DNA from: Anthopleura xanthogrammica
Lineage: Eukaryota > Cnidaria > Anthozoa > Actiniaria > Actiniidae
Assembly: GCA_964019055.1 (NCBI GenBank)
Contig: OZ025206.1
Span: forward strand, 637,501 to 701,500
DNA: 64,000 nt
Direction: 5' to 3'
The notes under the pieces were generated by a model, which saw nothing but the letters and a program-made list of their open reading frames with translations, ran no database searches and was not told the origin of the DNA. Numbering within the stretch: the stretch's first letter is position 1; each line of letters opens with the position of its first letter. Below, piece by piece: positions 61,144 through 64,000 of this stretch. A program made the position numbers and the translations under genes.

Positions 61144-63282
61144 AATACTAACAGAAAATGCCTAGAAAAACTCAGTTGCAATGCTTGCTCTTAATCTAAT
61201 ATTTGAAAGAATCAATAACTGAAATCAAGACTTAAGCAAAGGAGGTAATGCCCTGGTTTAAAACTTACGTTTTTTGCCCTAAATTTGTAATTCTTAGAAC
61301 AACGTAATGATATAGATTGATCCTCAATTAGAATTAAGCAAGTTTACCTCTTTGAAGCTTGTATACACAATGAAGTGAGCCCAAAACTACAGCAACCCTT
61401 TGCTTTGCTGTCATCAAAGATCTACTCAGAGATTCTATAATGATATCTTATGGTGAATCACGTTTTTAGATGATGAACTGAATCGAGAAACCTTAACAAC
61501 AATCATCCAAATCCACGAAAAGCAGCGAAGAAAATATCTTCTTTCTTCTAAACTCAATAAAGTAATCTTGCGTTGAAACAAATTGATTAATTGCTAGAAG
61601 TTAATATGAGTAGTGAAAGCAGCATGGAGGCAGAACCAATAAAAAACCTTCTTCAGAAGCAGACATACTTATTCCGATGAAAGTTCTAATCCGTTCTGTA
61701 AACGCTTCTCTTTGAACGTGCCTAAAACACGATGGGTATGTCTAGAGGAGCAAGTTCTTCCTTTACGAGGTTAGCATAGTAAACCGCATAACTGAACTAG
61801 TTATTTATTCAAATCATTACTTTCAAAGTCTTTGATTTAAAAGACGAGAGAAACATACCTTAGAAAGGTTCAAAACCAGTGTAAGAAGTAACACTTTATC
61901 CGTGCCCTGAGTCTACGTACATGGAAGGTTCTCCAAAATGGCTGCCTTCATTCTGGAATAAAAAGTACTTTTTTAAGTCAATTTTATTGGTTATTTTGTT
62001 ACTTTTCTTTGGTAGAAAGTTTTCATCCTTTTTTTCTTCCGTATTTCTTTCTCAAAGAGGAGCACGCTTGCTTTAGTTAGAGACTTTTTTGTGCTTTACG
62101 TTGACATTATAAGTTGCGGTTGTTTGGCGCTTCCCGGGAAACACGACTGCCTTCAAATCAAGATGTAATATATAATAACTATTACTCTTACTATATTAAC
62201 TTCATTCGTTTCAAAATGCTCTCGAAATAAAATGTATTGTTAGGAATATGTTAAGGGAATATTAAGAACAAAAAGAAATAGTCATTACTTGTAAGATGGC
62301 GGCAATCTTGCAGTACAAAGAATCGTCACTGATTCCCAGGAAATCCTTTCAGTAACTTCAGAAGTCTTCTCCTCATTTTCTGGTCTTCTCTAGCGCTATT
62401 TCTTTGTTAAACATGTTTTAGATGTACTAAGTTAGCGATTGTGGTCCAAGATGGGGACCACATTCGAGCCTGACCATGGTATTTGATTCATAATTTACTT
62501 GGGCCCTTTGGAAGTCTATATTTTGCATAAAGGTCATATTTTTTAAGCGACACACTGCACACCTTTAACTTTTCATGGGTGGGGAGGAAAAACTAATTGT
62601 CCAGTGAGAGAAATCTTCCGATACCGATACGGCTACCGTTCTGCCGATCCCTTGACGTTGTAGTGTATTTTTTTAAATAAATAAATACCTCGTAAGTTTG
62701 GTTTTTATTTGAATGGAATGTGATTGTATCGATGGAGAGGCCACGAGTTGTCATTCAAAAAACCAAAATACTAACCCTACATTGCAATAAAATGATCTTA
62801 AAGTTCATGTACTCAATCACTGTTTCCTTTTCTTGTTTAAGTTCTAAAAATGTTGTAGTTCATGCTGTGAAATTTGATCACGATTAGAGTACCTGGTGTA
62901 TTGACTGAAAACACGAGAGCACTCGTAAGGTACACGATAACACGAGGACCCAAGAGCCATGGAGTCAAGCACAAAATTTCCCGAAGAAATTAAGAAATGC
63001 TGGTACTGTGCGCCACGCAAATTGTCTCCAAAATTACAATAAATAAAAACTACAATTTCAACATCAAATATTTTTGAGTTGAAAACATAATAAATGAAGA
63101 GAAAATCTAAGAAACTGAGGCCCCATGAATGGCACGTTGTATATGGATTTCAGCTCATCTTGAATCTTACCATGTACGAGCTCTTGACTAAGAAGGACCT
63201 TGAAGAGATACTTTATCCGCTACTAACATAAAAGGGAAAGCACACAGAAGGGGAGCTCAAATCTTGAACACGATTAGAATCG
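61144..63282. other. Single-copy flank without a supported gene
   Basis: AT-rich sequence containing an isolated GTAAGATGGCGGC motif at 62291-62303. I see no ORF, RNA gene or repeat that I can support. Confidence 0.6.
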
Positions 63283-63310
63283 GTGTGTGTGTGTGTGTGT
63301 GTGTGTGTGT
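63283..63310. repeat. (GT)14 microsatellite
   Basis: A perfect GT run. Confidence 0.95.
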
Positions 63311-63463
63311 GGTGATTTGGCGCGAAACACTGATCAAGAAAAAATTCTGAGCCTGTTATTACTATAAACGTAAAACCTTTCTCCTTTCTCTAATGCCAAG
63401 GGTAGCATTTACAGAAAGTAGAATGGATCAGAGATAGAAGTTTGGAGAATTTGAACTTAACAT

Positions 63464-63494
<31 letters not shown>

Positions 63495-63520
63495 AACAAT
63501 AACAACAACAACAACAACAA
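63464..63520. repeat. (CAA)n microsatellite
   Basis: About 19 CAA-type triplets with two interspersed AAT variants. Confidence 0.95.
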
Positions 63521-64000
63521 TATCAGCCATACTGAATCTTCAGCAAAATCACACTTTATTATAAAAGGCATAAATGAAACTATACGGTAGTGTTATAATA
63601 TCAAAAATATTGATTTAAAATAGCGTTTTATATTTAAGCAATATACTGGGAGTATGGGAGATAAATACCATTCATTATAACACCTTATGACTAGATATGT
63701 ATTGAAGTAGTATGAAAATATACCAATGATATAAAACTGGAACCATTTTTATACTGGTGTAAATAGCTTTGGAATAATCAAGTTCATTAATTTTTTTCTA
63801 GTTGAAAAATAACATATATATTCATATATTTGTCAAGAGTTTGTAAGAACCGATAATAGATTCATCGTAAAATACAGTTTTTGAGAGCAGTATTGCAAGA
63901 CTTGAATTTTCTCTAAGAGTACATATATAGATTTTCCATACACACATATACATATTTATATATATATATAATTGTGTTTTACCGTAGATCCGAAAATAAT
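63521..64000. other. Very AT-rich end of the window
   Basis: No gene is seen. TA-rich alternation (TATATATATA near 63960) dominates the last ~80 bp. Confidence 0.6.

Noticed and set aside
1..64000. CRISPR array, bacterial operon, tRNA or rRNA gene
   Set aside because: No regularly spaced short repeats with unique spacers, no Shine-Dalgarno-led gene clusters and no cloverleaf or rRNA core sequences were found by eye; the window has eukaryotic repeat and splice-like architecture.

Overview
The window looks like AT-rich, intron- and repeat-laden metazoan genomic DNA. An invertebrate, possibly an anthozoan cnidarian, is my best guess. That rests on the low GC content, a CR1/L2-type LINE, many short foldback elements, an (AAT)n-linked dispersed repeat and the lack of compact ORFs. 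No host gene, tRNA or rRNA can be named with confidence. The only protein family I recognise is a broken LINE reverse transcriptase at 28957-30194.

The first ~55.7 kb is a higher-order segmental duplication built from two block types. Block A occurs three times: A1 at 1-7330 (cut by the window start), A2 at 23195-32280 and A3 at 43173-50575 (5'-truncated, starting at the equivalent of A1 position ~3128). Block B occurs eight times, at about 7331, 11020, 14200, 19140, 32280, 35040, 39695 and 50575. The order is A1-B1-B2-B3-B4-A2-B5-B6-B7-A3-B8, all in the same orientation. B monomers fall into a long form (B6, B7, B8 and the 3' half of B4) and a shorter form that lacks two internal segments (B1, B2, B3, B5). 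B1 and B2 are almost identical over long stretches, so the amplification is recent. B8 runs into the apparently single-copy right flank (about 55690-64000).

Mobile elements hit individual copies after duplication, so the sister copies preserve empty sites. Examples are a 723-bp TA-flanked foldback with a LINE tail in its centre (B3), a 287-bp TA-flanked MITE (B4), a MITE and a 5'-truncated LINE (A2), and a cluster of at least five foldback elements (A3).

Coding potential is weak but not absent. Block A carries spliced-exon-like segments on the + strand (940-1013, 1478-1520, 3408-3506, 3593-3737, 4056-4157) and a 48-aa small ORF (5957-6103) whose copies differ only by in-frame indels and a silent change. 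It also carries minus-strand exon-like segments near 27850-28131, 44314-44681 and 48573-48782. These suggest that decaying copies of one or more unrecognised genes are being amplified. Block B repeatedly carries ATGGCGGC-type motifs and several short ORFs that do not behave like conserved proteins. The right flank contains microsatellites and one 84-codon ORF of unknown status.
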